Assembly (NCBI RefSeq): GCF_019703515.2
Contig: NC_059348.1
Span: 25,104,156 to 25,168,155 of the forward strand
Reading direction: 5' to 3'
DNA: 64,000 bases
DNA from: Myxocyprinus asiaticus
Taxonomy: Eukaryota > Chordata > Actinopteri > Cypriniformes > Catostomidae
Translations under genes and position numbers: made by a program
In this document: piece by piece, positions 47,498-55,700 of the stretch
Numbering within the stretch: the first letter of the stretch is position 1
Layout of the letters: each line of letters begins with the position of its first letter
Notes under the pieces: generated by a model
What the model was told of the DNA's origin: nothing
The model's database searches: none
Seen by the model: the letters and a program-made list of their open reading frames with translations, nothing else

Positions 47498-50488
47498 TGT
47501 ATATTATGTTACAGAATTGAAGACAAACTTTACTTTAGGACTTGATTATCTTTGTATGTTTACAGGCAGCAAATGCAGATTTCATATCAGGTAACAAAAC
47601 AGCATCACCACAAAACAATCAAGCAAATTGACATTTTTTTGTGAAATTGTGAAATGCTGCATTATTTATGGGAAATATTCATTCAACAACTCCAAATATG
47701 CCTAAGCCCAACACACCTTTATTGAATCAGAGGAAGAAACAAGACCTGAAAACAGAAGCCAAAAATTACCAAGCCACACCTGGTAAATTGAAAGCAATCA
47801 GTTTCCATATTTTTCAGTAAGGGATGTGCAATTCTACCAATTTTCATAATCAACAAGTCTGTCTGTTGTTTGAACAATTAGTGGACTTGTCAGTGTTAAG
47901 GATAATAATGGATAATTAGGCTATGTTATGTTCACGTGACCCCGATCAAATGGGTACAGTATATGGACACTAAGCGCAGCACTTCAACATGGTAACTAAC
48001 ACATATTCAACAAATAAATAGGCTAAATATATAATACATATTGTTGCACAAAACTATCAAAGTAAGAAAAGTAAGAAATAGGCAAGGCTGTAATACAGAA
48101 TGGCACATAACCGCTTGTGCGCATCCTGAATGCAGAATGACGTGCTTCAATGTAACCGCATTGCTTCCGGGCCATCCTCGCTGAACATTCAAAAGCGCAT
48201 AACTGCAAGATAATATAGCGGGTACACTACTAGTTCACAACATCAAGTAGTTAAAACCTTTTTTACTGCAACTATTCGTTTAAACCAGGGGTTTAAAAAT
48301 GCTGACTACCACCCCTGGAGTCGCGAGTTCGAATCCAGGGCATGCTGAGTGACTCCAGCCAGGTCTCCTAAGCAACCAAATTGGCCCGGTTGCTAGGGAG
48401 GGTAGAGTCACATGGGGTAACCTCCTCATGGTCACTATAATGTGGTTCTTGCTCTCGGTGGGGTGCGTGGTGGGTTGTGCGTGGATGCTTTGGAGAATAA
48501 CGTGAAGCCTCCGCACCCGCTAAATCTCCGCGGTAATGCACTCAACAAGCCATGTGATAAGATGTGTGGATTGACTGTTTCAGATGCGGAGGCAACTGAG
48601 ATTTATCCTCTGCCACCCGGATTGAGGTCACTATGCCACCACGAGGACTTAGAGCGCATTGGGAATTGGGCATTCCAATTTGGGGAGAAAAGGGGAGCCA
48701 GCCTTTTTCTCATTAAGGACCATTGGAGTATTTACGAAATTATCCACGTGCCATACAATTGCTTGCTATTTCTGATTGTGGGTTAACGCGAAATTATCGT
48801 ACGCTTTCCGTTACATGCTCACGCACCAAGAAAATAACACTAAAATTTGTCTATTGTACAATATTTTGCGTTATTATTGTTTAAAATAATTTTTAATCAT
48901 TATTTTCATTGTATTTATTTATTTTTTATTTTTTTATTTTTTTACATTTAATTGAATCAAGGCCATTCTTTTGCTTTTCAAATTATTTCTCAAATGGCCT
49001 TGCGGACCGGGTAAAATAGTCTCGCGGGCCTTAAACAGGCCTGACGTTCCCCACCCCTGATTATACAGTGTCAGACAGAATCAAAAGACTTTAATCTCTC
49101 CACAACACATCACAAATAAGGGAACATTACTCACAGCAGAGGATTTAATGTCCGACAGCGATTGTCTTGAAATGTATTGTTGAACCAATGCTTTGCTTTT
49201 AAACAGCACATTAAAAGACTAAAGTATTAAAGAGATTAAACTTCTTGCAGAGGGTTTTATCATGATAACTGACTTACACTGCTTAGAACAGAAAGCAATC
49301 ATCACGCGAAAACGCTCTCCATGAAGTTGTATCTCTTATTTAATTTGAGAATCGCGTCTCCCATTAAAACCACCTCTACTAAAAATAAACATATTGGTAG
49401 TCGACCCCACTAATCAACTAGTCGGTTGTTGGGCAACTAGTCAATTAGTCGAACACCCTGGCACATCCCTAATTTCAATATTTGTAAAAGAGCAAAGTAA
49501 AGTCTCTTTTCTTAAATTGCAAATATTTATTTTGTCCCTCACAGCATTGTTTGCCATGGAGATTAATGTTCAGAAGGACTTGCGCACGGGTGAGAGCCAA
49601 GTCATCTCCACCTCTACCATTTCTCAACAAGAGCTTCAACAGAGAGGCATCAAAGTCTACGATGATGGCCGGAAGTCTGTCTACGACCTGCGCACAGTTA
49701 GGCACCAGCCTGGTGCTAATGGAGTGGATGAACTAAGTCCCGTAGAGGTCGAGGAGCTTCTACGACAGGCTTCTGAGAAAAAGAAGAGGTCCAGTCTGGT
49801 GCAGACAGACACATTATATCCCTACAGCCCTTCTCATGGCATACAATCAGCTCCCAGCAAGCCCCATAGAGACAATGGATACCAGGATCCCTACAGTGTA
49901 GACTTGTCTGCATGGCCTGAACTAGTGTACAGTGATTGCGCTCATTATCAAGAGGATGCGGGTCATAGACTTCCTCTCCTGCCCATACCCAATTACAATG
50001 ACAGACAAGACGACTACTATCTCAACAGCAAAGGGAACAGCTACGGCCATGAGTTAATTAGAGGAGATTATGACAATCCAAGTGAGAAGCTCAGAGGAAC
50101 TCTGCACATAGATTCTGACATCAACAACCACAGACCACTCTCACCCTACTCAGAGGACTCCAAACTCAGCGTCCTGAACACCATGCCATCGGACGAGCCC
50201 GTCACCATGATCTTCATGGGCTATCAGAATGCAGAGGAGGACAACCAAAGCACTGAGGGCTCTGTTCGGGCAGAATTGGTGATCATTGGAGATGGTGGGG
50301 ATGACACCAGGAGAAGCTTCCACCCTCATCTGAACTCCAATGCCAACAATGCCGCACATTACCGGGCCATAGGCCAGGGGGCCAGATGGAAGGGCAAGGG
50401 AGATGGCATGGAGAACCCGTCAGCTACAGGTACACGAAAGATCAGAAAGATCAAAGGGAGGCACAAGCACTGCTGTGTACTAATGTAG
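36599..50488 (+). CDS. palmd: palmdelphin, six coding exons
   Basis: Coding exons are 36599-36643, 37826-37900, 38436-38554, 41846-41960, 47566-47590 and 49545-50488. All have AG acceptors (the first exon has one just before the ATG) and GT donors, and phases match (0, 0, 2, 0, 1), giving 440 residues. Palmdelphin is a paralemmin-family protein linked to actin and membrane shape. Family hallmarks: the N-terminal [15 protein letters not shown], the coiled coil of exons 2-4, the central [15 protein letters not shown] and [29 protein letters not shown] (closest to PALMD), and the C-terminal [14 protein letters not shown] box. The last residues, CCVLM, form a CaaX box that predicts farnesylation; human PALMD as I recall it lacks one. 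The human linker before AMEI is largely missing here. Introns hold most of the window's transposons. Confidence 0.88.
36715..37475. repeat. repetitive intron 1 block with ctatttgcact ends and accatggt motifs
   Basis: Both ends carry ctatttgcact or its complement (about 36717 and 37463), and the same motif recurs inside (36808 and 36869). Between 37020 and 37225 the palindrome accatggt or variants (accatagt, taccatagtatc) recur many times. This is typical of a composite non-autonomous fish element. No coding capacity. Confidence 0.45.
37478..37690. repeat. Angel-like fragment in palmd intron 1
   Basis: Contains ttatttactcaccctcatgt, atcattcactttcaatgcat and the complementary atacaatgaaagtgaatggt. 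Same family as the elements at 10640, 35963 and 61285. Confidence 0.6.
37826..37900 (+). CDS. palmd: palmd coding exon 2
   Basis: 25 codons, [18 protein letters not shown] and on to HVK, charged coiled coil. Acceptor aacgaataag, donor gtacat, phase 0 at both ends. The two residues (Asp-Lys) expected before RKIQEE from mammalian PALMD are absent if this acceptor is used. Confidence 0.82.
38436..38554 (+). CDS. palmd: palmd coding exon 3
   Basis: Encodes [15 protein letters not shown], equivalent to the K-x-x-L-R-x-x-W-L-x-[DE]-G box shared by all paralemmins, then more coiled coil ([19 protein letters not shown]). Acceptor cttataaag, donor gtaaga, ends in phase 2. Confidence 0.87.
38838..41278. 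mobile_element. inverted-terminal-repeat element in palmd intron 3, carrying an LTR element
   Basis: The left end ggggttgggtaacgttactt with aaggtaactcattagaatat pairs with the right end aacacgttacttttatcgtg and ttacccccaacactgg in inverse orientation. Such ends (gttgggggtaac, gttac repeats) are common in fish non-autonomous transposons. An LTR element at 39730-40672 is nested within. No transposase is readable. Confidence 0.6.
39730..40672 (+). mobile_element. small LTR retroelement without pol (TRIM-like)
   Basis: Two LTRs: 39730-39981 and 40489-40672, both starting tgtga[tc]gaggaggagg, sharing gctgcatgtgtgtctgttc and ending ccttatactgttaca. Just inside the first is gtggtgccaaaacccgggag, one base off a match to the 3' end of tRNA-Phe, a classic primer-binding site. 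The 507-bp interior is GC-rich and has no gag or pol motifs. Flanks read tgaac and tgaat, a near-perfect 5-bp target duplication. The second LTR lacks about 70 bp present in the first. Confidence 0.75.
41279..41845. other. palmd intron 3, nothing further recognised
   Basis: Non-coding sequence between the transposon and exon 4. The plus-strand frame at 41724-41984 is intron read-through into exon 4. Confidence 0.5.
41846..41960 (+). CDS. palmd: palmd coding exon 4
   Basis: [18 protein letters not shown] followed by [18 protein letters not shown], the end of the paralemmin coiled coil (human PALMD has RLEKEIQDLEKAELQIST at this place, from memory). Acceptor gttctctag, donor gtacag, ends in phase 0. 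Confidence 0.88.
42061..42086. repeat. (TA)n tract, left flank of the nested transposon stack
   Basis: About 10 TA units directly left of the terminal repeat at 42089. Confidence 0.9.
43640..43904 (-). repeat. 39-bp tandem repeats within the gag-like ORF
   Basis: Five to six units of about 39 bp, built on gagaccagagcagatcaggc then ggatggccaggagaccaag, encode on the minus strand a 13-residue repeat close to [13 protein letters not shown]. They continue on the other side of the LINE insertion at 45815-45870. Unit-to-unit identity is high except at the edges. Confidence 0.9.
43905..45722 (-). mobile_element. 5'-truncated non-LTR retrotransposon (Rex1/CR1/L2 group), minus strand
   Basis: Two reverse transcriptase frames on the minus strand: 45319-45705 ([20 protein letters not shown], then [20 protein letters not shown] and [15 protein letters not shown]) and 44681-45322 ([35 protein letters not shown], then [14 protein letters not shown] with the F-A-D-D active site, and KELVVDFRR). 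Downstream is a 3' UTR ending in a (TTTGA)n-type tail at 43905-43935, with tattgtcgcacaaccatata just inside. No endonuclease region is present, so the copy is truncated at its 5' side. The frame breaks at about 45320. Confidence 0.82.
44681..45705 (-). pseudogene. LINE reverse transcriptase, one frameshift
   Basis: The palm domain motifs A (YSSAFNTI), B ([13 protein letters not shown]) and C (FADD) and the thumb ([10 protein letters not shown], then [10 protein letters not shown]) are all readable. The N-terminal fingers part is in the other frame. In an intact element this enzyme makes the cDNA primed on nicked target DNA. The typical Asp of motif A reads as His/Tyr (FVHYSSAF instead of FIDYSSAF), so catalysis would fail even without the frameshift. 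Confidence 0.8.
45723..45822 (-). repeat. second copy of a gag segment at the LINE 5' junction
   Basis: About 100 bp nearly identical to 46592-46688 of the same gag ORF (both include ggacaattgaagtagggtct then tcatggacct[ac][tc]gcaccgac). On the minus strand it codes for [19 protein letters not shown] against [19 protein letters not shown] in the main copy. It is joined directly to the truncated 5' end of the LINE and lies in the same sense. Confidence 0.85.
45802..47190 (-). CDS. gag-like protein of the LTR retrotransposon, with tandem peptide repeats
   Basis: 462 codons in one frame, though the first roughly 55 residues are LTR and leader. The conserved part is [37 protein letters not shown] and [18 protein letters not shown], resembling gag-like proteins common in fish genomes. 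It is followed by Pro-rich repeats: [10 protein letters not shown] units (about 46440-46625), 13-residue units like [13 protein letters not shown] (46195-46320), a basic patch [24 protein letters not shown] units (46060-46160) and finally the [13 protein letters not shown] units, where the LINE interrupts it. A capsid role is inferred from position next to the LTR. Confidence 0.6.
   Translation of the reverse strand: MSLCIYALVFPVSFVSLHMYCHVLYQVPCFVFIFILSYFVHLLFPLKAGLKSSILACCVTERLTQKMYLAAVRILLLQQGDHPVEDHVCEFLELANVVHCPDCSLVVFYRAGLNSALRELMPPADPHWTFGEYVEKALELCGSLYTVDYGGNPGPKPASKPSTARVSKLYDLPLLSVHRSMKTLLQLSTPTPATVNEPAPTPATVNEPAPTPATVNELEPAPTPATVNEPAPTPATVNELPAMVNELPASSVPEPALPASPLPEPALPTLAIQRRRRKRKKVSVPKSLPMYTTTEVIPESPPMPATTEVIPESPPMPATTEVVPESLPMFETMEVISHSSKTLCLEPATAPPSMASPLEPPTAPLSMASPLEPLLALPAPPETIPPAALPAPPDYSSSGSAHSPRDYSSYSGSLQPPPRPPDPVSALRLPPRTPDPVPTLRSSPWSPGCPPDLLWSPCMICQ
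47424..47497. repeat. (TA)n tract, right flank of the nested transposon stack
   Basis: About 36 TA units directly right of the mariner/Tc-type terminal repeat, matching the shorter tract at 42061. Confidence 0.95.
47566..47590 (+). CDS. palmd: palmd coding exon 5 (micro-exon)
   Basis: 25 bases, acceptor tgtttacag and donor gtaaca, encoding AANADFIS and one extra base. Phases (0 in, 1 out) fit exons 4 and 6 exactly. It corresponds to a region in human PALMD that is much longer. Confidence 0.7.
47591..48290. other. palmd intron 5, first part, nothing recognised
   Basis: AT-rich non-coding sequence with no named element. Confidence 0.4.
48295..48700 (+). mobile_element. tRNA-derived SINE with long body, in palmd intron 5
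   Basis: A B box (gagttcgaatccaggg, about 48325) follows ctgactaccacccctggagt. The body agcaaccaaattggcccggt, ggtaacctcctcatggtcac, tgtggttcttgctctcggtg and ctatgccaccacgaggactt is a sequence I associate with a cyprinid SINE of about 400 bp. The tRNA-like head is degenerate, as the A box is not clear. Confidence 0.7.
48701..49544. other. palmd intron 5, last part, repetitive but unclassified
   Basis: Includes gaccgggtaaaatagtctcg and gccttaaacaggcctgacgt with ccccacccctga (about 49005-49060), and gtcgaccccactaatcaact to cggttgttgggcaactagtc (about 49400-49440), both probably ends of short transposons. Boundaries were not resolved. No exon. Confidence 0.4.
49545..50488 (+). CDS. palmd: palmd coding exon 6 (main exon, with stop)
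   Basis: Acceptor tccctcacag at 49535-49544. Encodes 314 residues from [10 protein letters not shown] to the CaaX end KHCCVLM, stop TAG at 50486-50488. An internal donor-like site (gctacag/gtacac) at 50429-50430 lies 57 bases before the stop and could remove the CaaX box in an alternative transcript. The conserved C-terminal box [10 protein letters not shown] is at about 50200-50230. Confidence 0.9.
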
Positions 50489-51500
50489 CATGTGGCACAT
50501 CGTTTGTTTCACTAACACTCTTCTATCAGCTCTTCAGTGATGCAGCTTCTCACCAGACTGGCTTGCATCACTCTGCATGCTGGACATTGCTGTCTTACAC
50601 CACAGCTTTCAGTTCCTCTGTGTCTTAAACTGCTTATACTGTCCTTCCATATTTTCGTCTCATTCTGATTAATACTGTGTCATAGAAATACATCAGTGTT
50701 AGCAGTTCTCATTAGAAATAAAACAAGCTGGTCTGACAATATATGCCCAAAGTAAGCCTAAGGGGATGGAGGGGAGGTTGATTTCATATTTTAATTGATT
50801 TAACTTATCTAAATCAATCTCCCTCCCTCCATTTATCTAAATGGCTGAGAAAGACTAAAACACTGGAGGAAATGGGAAACAAACTACAGCAGTTAATAAT
50901 GAAATTATAAATTATGTTATGTCTTTGACATTACATTTAAAACTGCTATTAATGGTCTGTGATACTTTATTTTGCACTGGGGGCCAAGCACTAGGAAGCC
51001 CAAATATGTGTCTGTATTCTGGAAATGAGCTCACAAATTATAATTCTAAGCGACTTTATGAAAAGTCCAAAATCGCTTATAGTGAACATGGCAACACTGA
51101 AAAACACTTTGCTTTACAGCTTTACCTCCCTCTAGTGGTGAAAGGGCAGAAATTCACAGCTCTTGCAAGAAAATGTATGCAGTCGTTCTCCTTTATATTA
51201 TCACCTGCCAAAACATGATAATTTCTATGCATATTTTTTCACATTTTGCCTGTTTTTTTTCATATAATTCTTTTGCTACTTCTTTTGCAGTAATTAGCAT
51301 GACAGCATGCCATCTGCTGTGACATAATGAACCGTAATCCTTGCTGTCATGTATTGAGCTTTTCTTTTCCTACTTTTCTGTCATGCACCTCTTTCTAATG
51401 TGACTTTGTGCTTTGACACACTCACTATTTATGTGAGTGTGTTTTGGCAGTAAAGTGGATGAGAGATGACCCTTTGTAATAAACCTGACTGAATGAGTCT
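50489..51500 (+). other. palmd: probable palmd 3' untranslated region
   Basis: Polyadenylation signals aataaa occur at about 50717-50722 and 51478-51483; the latter is followed by T/G-rich sequence. Otherwise unique-looking, AT-rich, with no further exon. Confidence 0.5.
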
Positions 51501-53731
51501 TGATTTCTTTCCTGTATTCTCTATTGAAACAGGAAATATCGGAGTCGTCCTCATTTCATATCCTAAAATGCTTTAGTTGCGTCACAGCCTATGATTTGTT
51601 ACTTAATTGATTTCAAGTGTTATTAAGGGAAGGAACAGTCTAATTCTAGAGTGAATTTGATTGGACAAAACCACCATATTGCAGGATGAGTCATCAGTTT
51701 TCACAGAAGAGAGAATGCATATATTTGCTAAATGTGAATTTTGTAAGCATTTAGGGGAAGACTAGATGGATGGATGGATGGATGGATGGGTAGATAGATA
51801 GTGTTCACTGCATTTTTACGACATCACCATCCCCAAAAAGTGTTGCATAAAAAGATAATGGCTGAATGACAACTTCTGAGACCACCTTAACTTAAAGTTA
51901 TTAAGACACAACATGTTACTGCTAGAGTGAATATGAATGTTGTAGTTTAACAGTGTAATTTATCTAGAGAATAGGGAACACACTTTTACACATGACCCCC
52001 CTATTTTGATTCTGTCATCTCTGTCGCAGAATACGCAATTCAGCCCTATCAATCTCCCTCAGCCTTAGAAAACACACACACACACCAACACACTAGGAGA
52101 GAGAGACGTCCTGATAGTGGGTAGATAATTTGCCACGCATGTCTTCCAACATTAAGAGGCTTTTAAGAAGGCACAGTGGTGTGCTTGAAGCACTCTTATA
52201 TCATCAATGTTGAGGATTATATAAAAGGGGATAGCTTGTTTCTGAGGACAAATGACTTTACCTTATGATTACCCTTTTTTTTAACCTGCTCAGGCATAAA
52301 CAGATTATCAGTGAGGAGGTAGAGCAGTACAGAGATGTATCGGGCAAAAGGGTACTGGCCATCAGCATGTCTGTTGTATTGCTCATTAACTTCTGTTATT
52401 CAGAGAATAGAAGTGAGCAGCTAAATCGATTGCTTTTCTCTCATGCTCCCTACAGCATTACAGATACAGATGGAGAAATTGGGACAAACCGCATAGTGCC
52501 CAAAGCATGCAACATTCTGGGACAATCTCGCACCATCGTCCAAGCGGGCTGTGAAACGGAGAACTTAAATCAGCATGTTGGTCTTCTGAAAGTGAAATGA
52601 GGATGCACAAACACACACAAACACACTTGCACATGTAAATGTAAACGTAAATGTAGAATGAAAGATACGTGTTAGCAGTTTTATGGTGACTCAATTCAGT
52701 ATTAGAAGAAATGAATTAACTATTTTTAATAAATAAGATATTCAATAAAAAGGTTTTGTCATGTGTAAATTTAGTGTAATCCAGATGCCCGTGAAATATA
52801 CAGTAGTCGCTTTATATATTATTTGGACACTCTTGACACACTTAAAAATGTATGAATGTAATTTCATTAGATAACAAAATATCAAACCAAGTGGCATTTG
52901 TTACAATGAAAGTTAGCACATGCACTCTTTTCAAGCACATTTCACAAAAAGAGGTTTAAGTTTTAAATGATTAAAACATAAAATATAACATTAGAAATAC
53001 TGTTCAAATTAACACTTTCTGGTTGTCAAACTTTCATACATCCACTAAAAATCAATTCATAGTAATTAAAAGTAATTGCAGAAATGGCTAAGAAAATAGA
53101 AGATCTTGCATCAGTTGTGTGCACATCATTCATTTGGCTTGATTTTTTCTCATCTAACATGCAGTTAATTCATAACTATGTATTCAAATACTTTTGAGGT
53201 CCTGTAACATTTCATGGTGCTGTCAGTTTCCTTTATACACATCATTTGAGGACAATTTCAATAGTGCTTGAAAAAAATTACACACACACACACACCTTCT
53301 GTTTATGTTATAAGACTCATGTTTTAAATGGCATTAAAAGCAGAGATTAATGAAGACAAAAAAGGAAGATATTAATGTGTCACAATCACAAATAGCCAAA
53401 GATACCAGCTGAAGTTTACTGTGGTCTTCTAGCAAGTCTAACCACATGACACTTGTGTGTATATGGCTTTGACAGCTGTTTTAGACACAGCTATTATCTA
53501 TACTAATGGAGAATGTATCTGTCTTTCTTGTGTGTGTTGTGTTCTTTCCATGTCCTTTTTTTTTTATATCAGATTTCCATATCAGTGTCCTCTTTCACAG
53601 CCCTTATTCTCCATATATATGTATGCCTTTCTCTATTCTCTGTTTATTTAGGGAATAGTTGTTTCCTTTATTAAAACAATTAACAAAATGTCAGACAAAG
53701 AAATATTTGTTGTTTTTGGTCTCTCTACAGG
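51501..53731. other. intergenic, with a (TGGA)n tract
   Basis: A tetranucleotide run (atggatggatggatgg) lies at 51767-51800 and small CA runs at 52072-52086 and 53280-53296. A plus-strand frame at 52265-52600 (KQIISEEVEQYRDVSGKR after an acceptor-like ctgctcag) is mildly exon-like but fits no neighbouring phase. Confidence 0.4.
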
Positions 53732-54125
53732 TTTGGGAAAGTGATGGAAGAGCGATGTGGACAGTACATATCAAAATACTAAATCAGATTAAATCAAATC
53801 TATTAATACCCTGTGCCTCTGTATTTTCTGTGCACCAGTGACTTACAGCAACCTCTCTCAAAACAGACCTCTAGCGTGGGATTTTATGTGCATATGTATT
53901 TTTAGGTGTATTCCATATTTCCTATGTGCTTGTGTGAGTGAGAGAATAAGCATGTCATGTCTGTCAGTGGAGTTACTGTGCAGCCATTGGTGGATTCCCA
54001 CGCATTCAATCAGAGATTTGGCTTCTGTCACACATTCACACACACTAACACACACACATGCACTCAGAAAAAGAAAAGAGACCTCCATCGCTGAGCCAGC
54101 CAAACTCAAAGCTTCATCGGTGAAA
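53732..54125 (+). promoter_or_regulatory. possible 5' untranslated exon of the AKAP2/MISP-like gene
   Basis: The stretch is bounded by an acceptor (gtctctctacag) and a strong donor (gtgaaa/gtaagt at 54126). If spliced to 57627 the phase matches, but the frame upstream is not protein-like (HTHSHTLTHTH from a CA-type repeat), so it would be untranslated leader. Speculative. Confidence 0.25.
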
Positions 54126-55189
54126 GTAAGTATTCCCATTCAAAACTTCTCTGTTGATGCTCTTGTTTTGTGACACATCTGGCAGTTTCCGTATTAGTCC
54201 TTGTGCACCTCTGAGAGCAGTTTAACATTTCTAGACATTTTTAATAGAGTTTAAAAAGGGCTAGATGTCCATTTTTACATGTATTATTGTTGGGAAGGTC
54301 TTAAGAAGAAAAGAAGAGAAACTTGACTTGTTTTTGTTGATGTTCAATGTTCAGTTTCTTGGTGTGTGTGTGGGATGGGAGCTTGAAGAGGGAAAATAGA
54401 GCTGCAGAGCTTGAGCTAGTAACAGGCAACAGAAAGACAGAATACCCTCCAAACAAACTTACTGTCATTATATTAACCATGTTTTGTTGCGAGCTTTGTA
54501 GTGCATATGTGGGTTATAATGCAAAAAAAATAAAAAAATTACACAAATAAAAAATACATAAATTTTAGAACAAAATGACATTTGAATGTGTTTCGTGCAG
54601 TTACAAAACAAACAGAGATTGCATCACTGTAATGGAACAGATGTGGCAGGGGAGTGTTACCGAATGACCTCAGAGGTCCCATCTGGGTTATTCCTGGAAA
54701 ACATATCAGTTAAAAGGTCACAGCATGATTCATGAGGAATTATTTTGACTGAGAAGGGAGGATGAGTTATGTCCACAGAAACCGGTATTTTAAAAGTAAA
54801 TAATAATACTATTATAATATTTATTATATTGGCATCTGCAACATCCCTACAATCTCCCCCCTTCAATGCCAGTGGTTTGTCTGTGCCAGCACTAAGGATT
54901 CAGAGTTGGAAAAAAAAACCCTCACAGGATTTATAAGCGGATTTTCTCAGGGGGGTTGTCCTTATATTTTGCCTGAAAAGAGCACCAAAAAACATTAGGG
55001 GTCACTGAATGATACCCAACAAACTATGGGGTTTTGCTGCCATTCAGTGCTAAAAAAAAATACATTTAAAAAAATTCCATCAAACCCCTTGTCAAATGGT
55101 CCATATCATAAAAGGCATGTGAGAATAACGTCCCACAGTGAGACTGACCTTGCTCAGAATATGGGCTGCATGTTTAAAATTGCGTGGGC
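54126..55189. other. intergenic, nothing recognised
   Basis: AT-rich sequence with an A-run at 54906-54916. No exon or element named. Confidence 0.35.
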
Positions 55190-55700
55190 AAAGCCAAATG
55201 TTCAATAGTTGGTTCAGAAAGTGTGGGCGCCCAGAGGGAAAGAGAGGCTCTGCAGCTCAGTGCAACAACTAGCCTGCTGGCGGGGCTGAAACACGAATCG
55301 CTGTCGTTTATGCCAATATCTGTTCTTTCTGCTCTATTTCACCATCGACAATTGCAGACGGATCGATTGGTCTGCGCAGGGATTTGTCGCGATTTTCCTC
55401 CTTCGCGTTCAACCATATGAATTACTCGCGACGCGTCGCCTCTTGGTTACTCGCGTTATCTGTAAAAAATATTCAGGCATGTGCGTTTTGCGGTAGATTG
55501 GAGATGATATCCGTTTGGCTGCTGTTTTTGAGGTTGCTGGTAGGTATACCGAAGCTTTATGCATCTGTTGCATCCTTTTCTGCTTTGGCGAGCAACTGCA
55601 TGCGCAAGCACGAAGACGGAATGATGCAGATTCACTGTGCGGCATTTGGGAAGAAGTCGTGTTTGGCTAATTGTCCAGTGTACAGTATTTACAAGCGTTA
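55190..55700 (+). promoter_or_regulatory. CpG-richer block, possible promoter of the AKAP2/MISP-like gene
   Basis: The block has several CpG sites in an AT-rich setting (gtcgcgattttcctccttcg, attactcgcgacgcgtcgcc, tactcgcgttatc). It lies about 2 kb upstream of the large coding exon at 57627. A 132-codon frame crosses it (55384-55782) but has no known domain. Promoter function is inferred only from composition and position. Confidence 0.3.

Noticed and set aside
48295..48400. Possible tRNA gene around the B box gttcgaatcc
   Set aside because: It lies inside a SINE with a degenerate head and a body known from many copies.
36599..50488. Assignment of this gene as palm, palm2 or palm3
   Set aside because: The N-terminus [27 protein letters not shown] and the plppr4 and frrs1 neighbours fit palmd better, even though a CaaX end is more usual in the other paralemmins.
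53838..54173. Coding exon with HTHSHTLTHTH stretch
   Set aside because: The frame crosses a CA-type repeat and has no family match. At most it is untranslated leader, so it was listed only as a possible 5' UTR exon.
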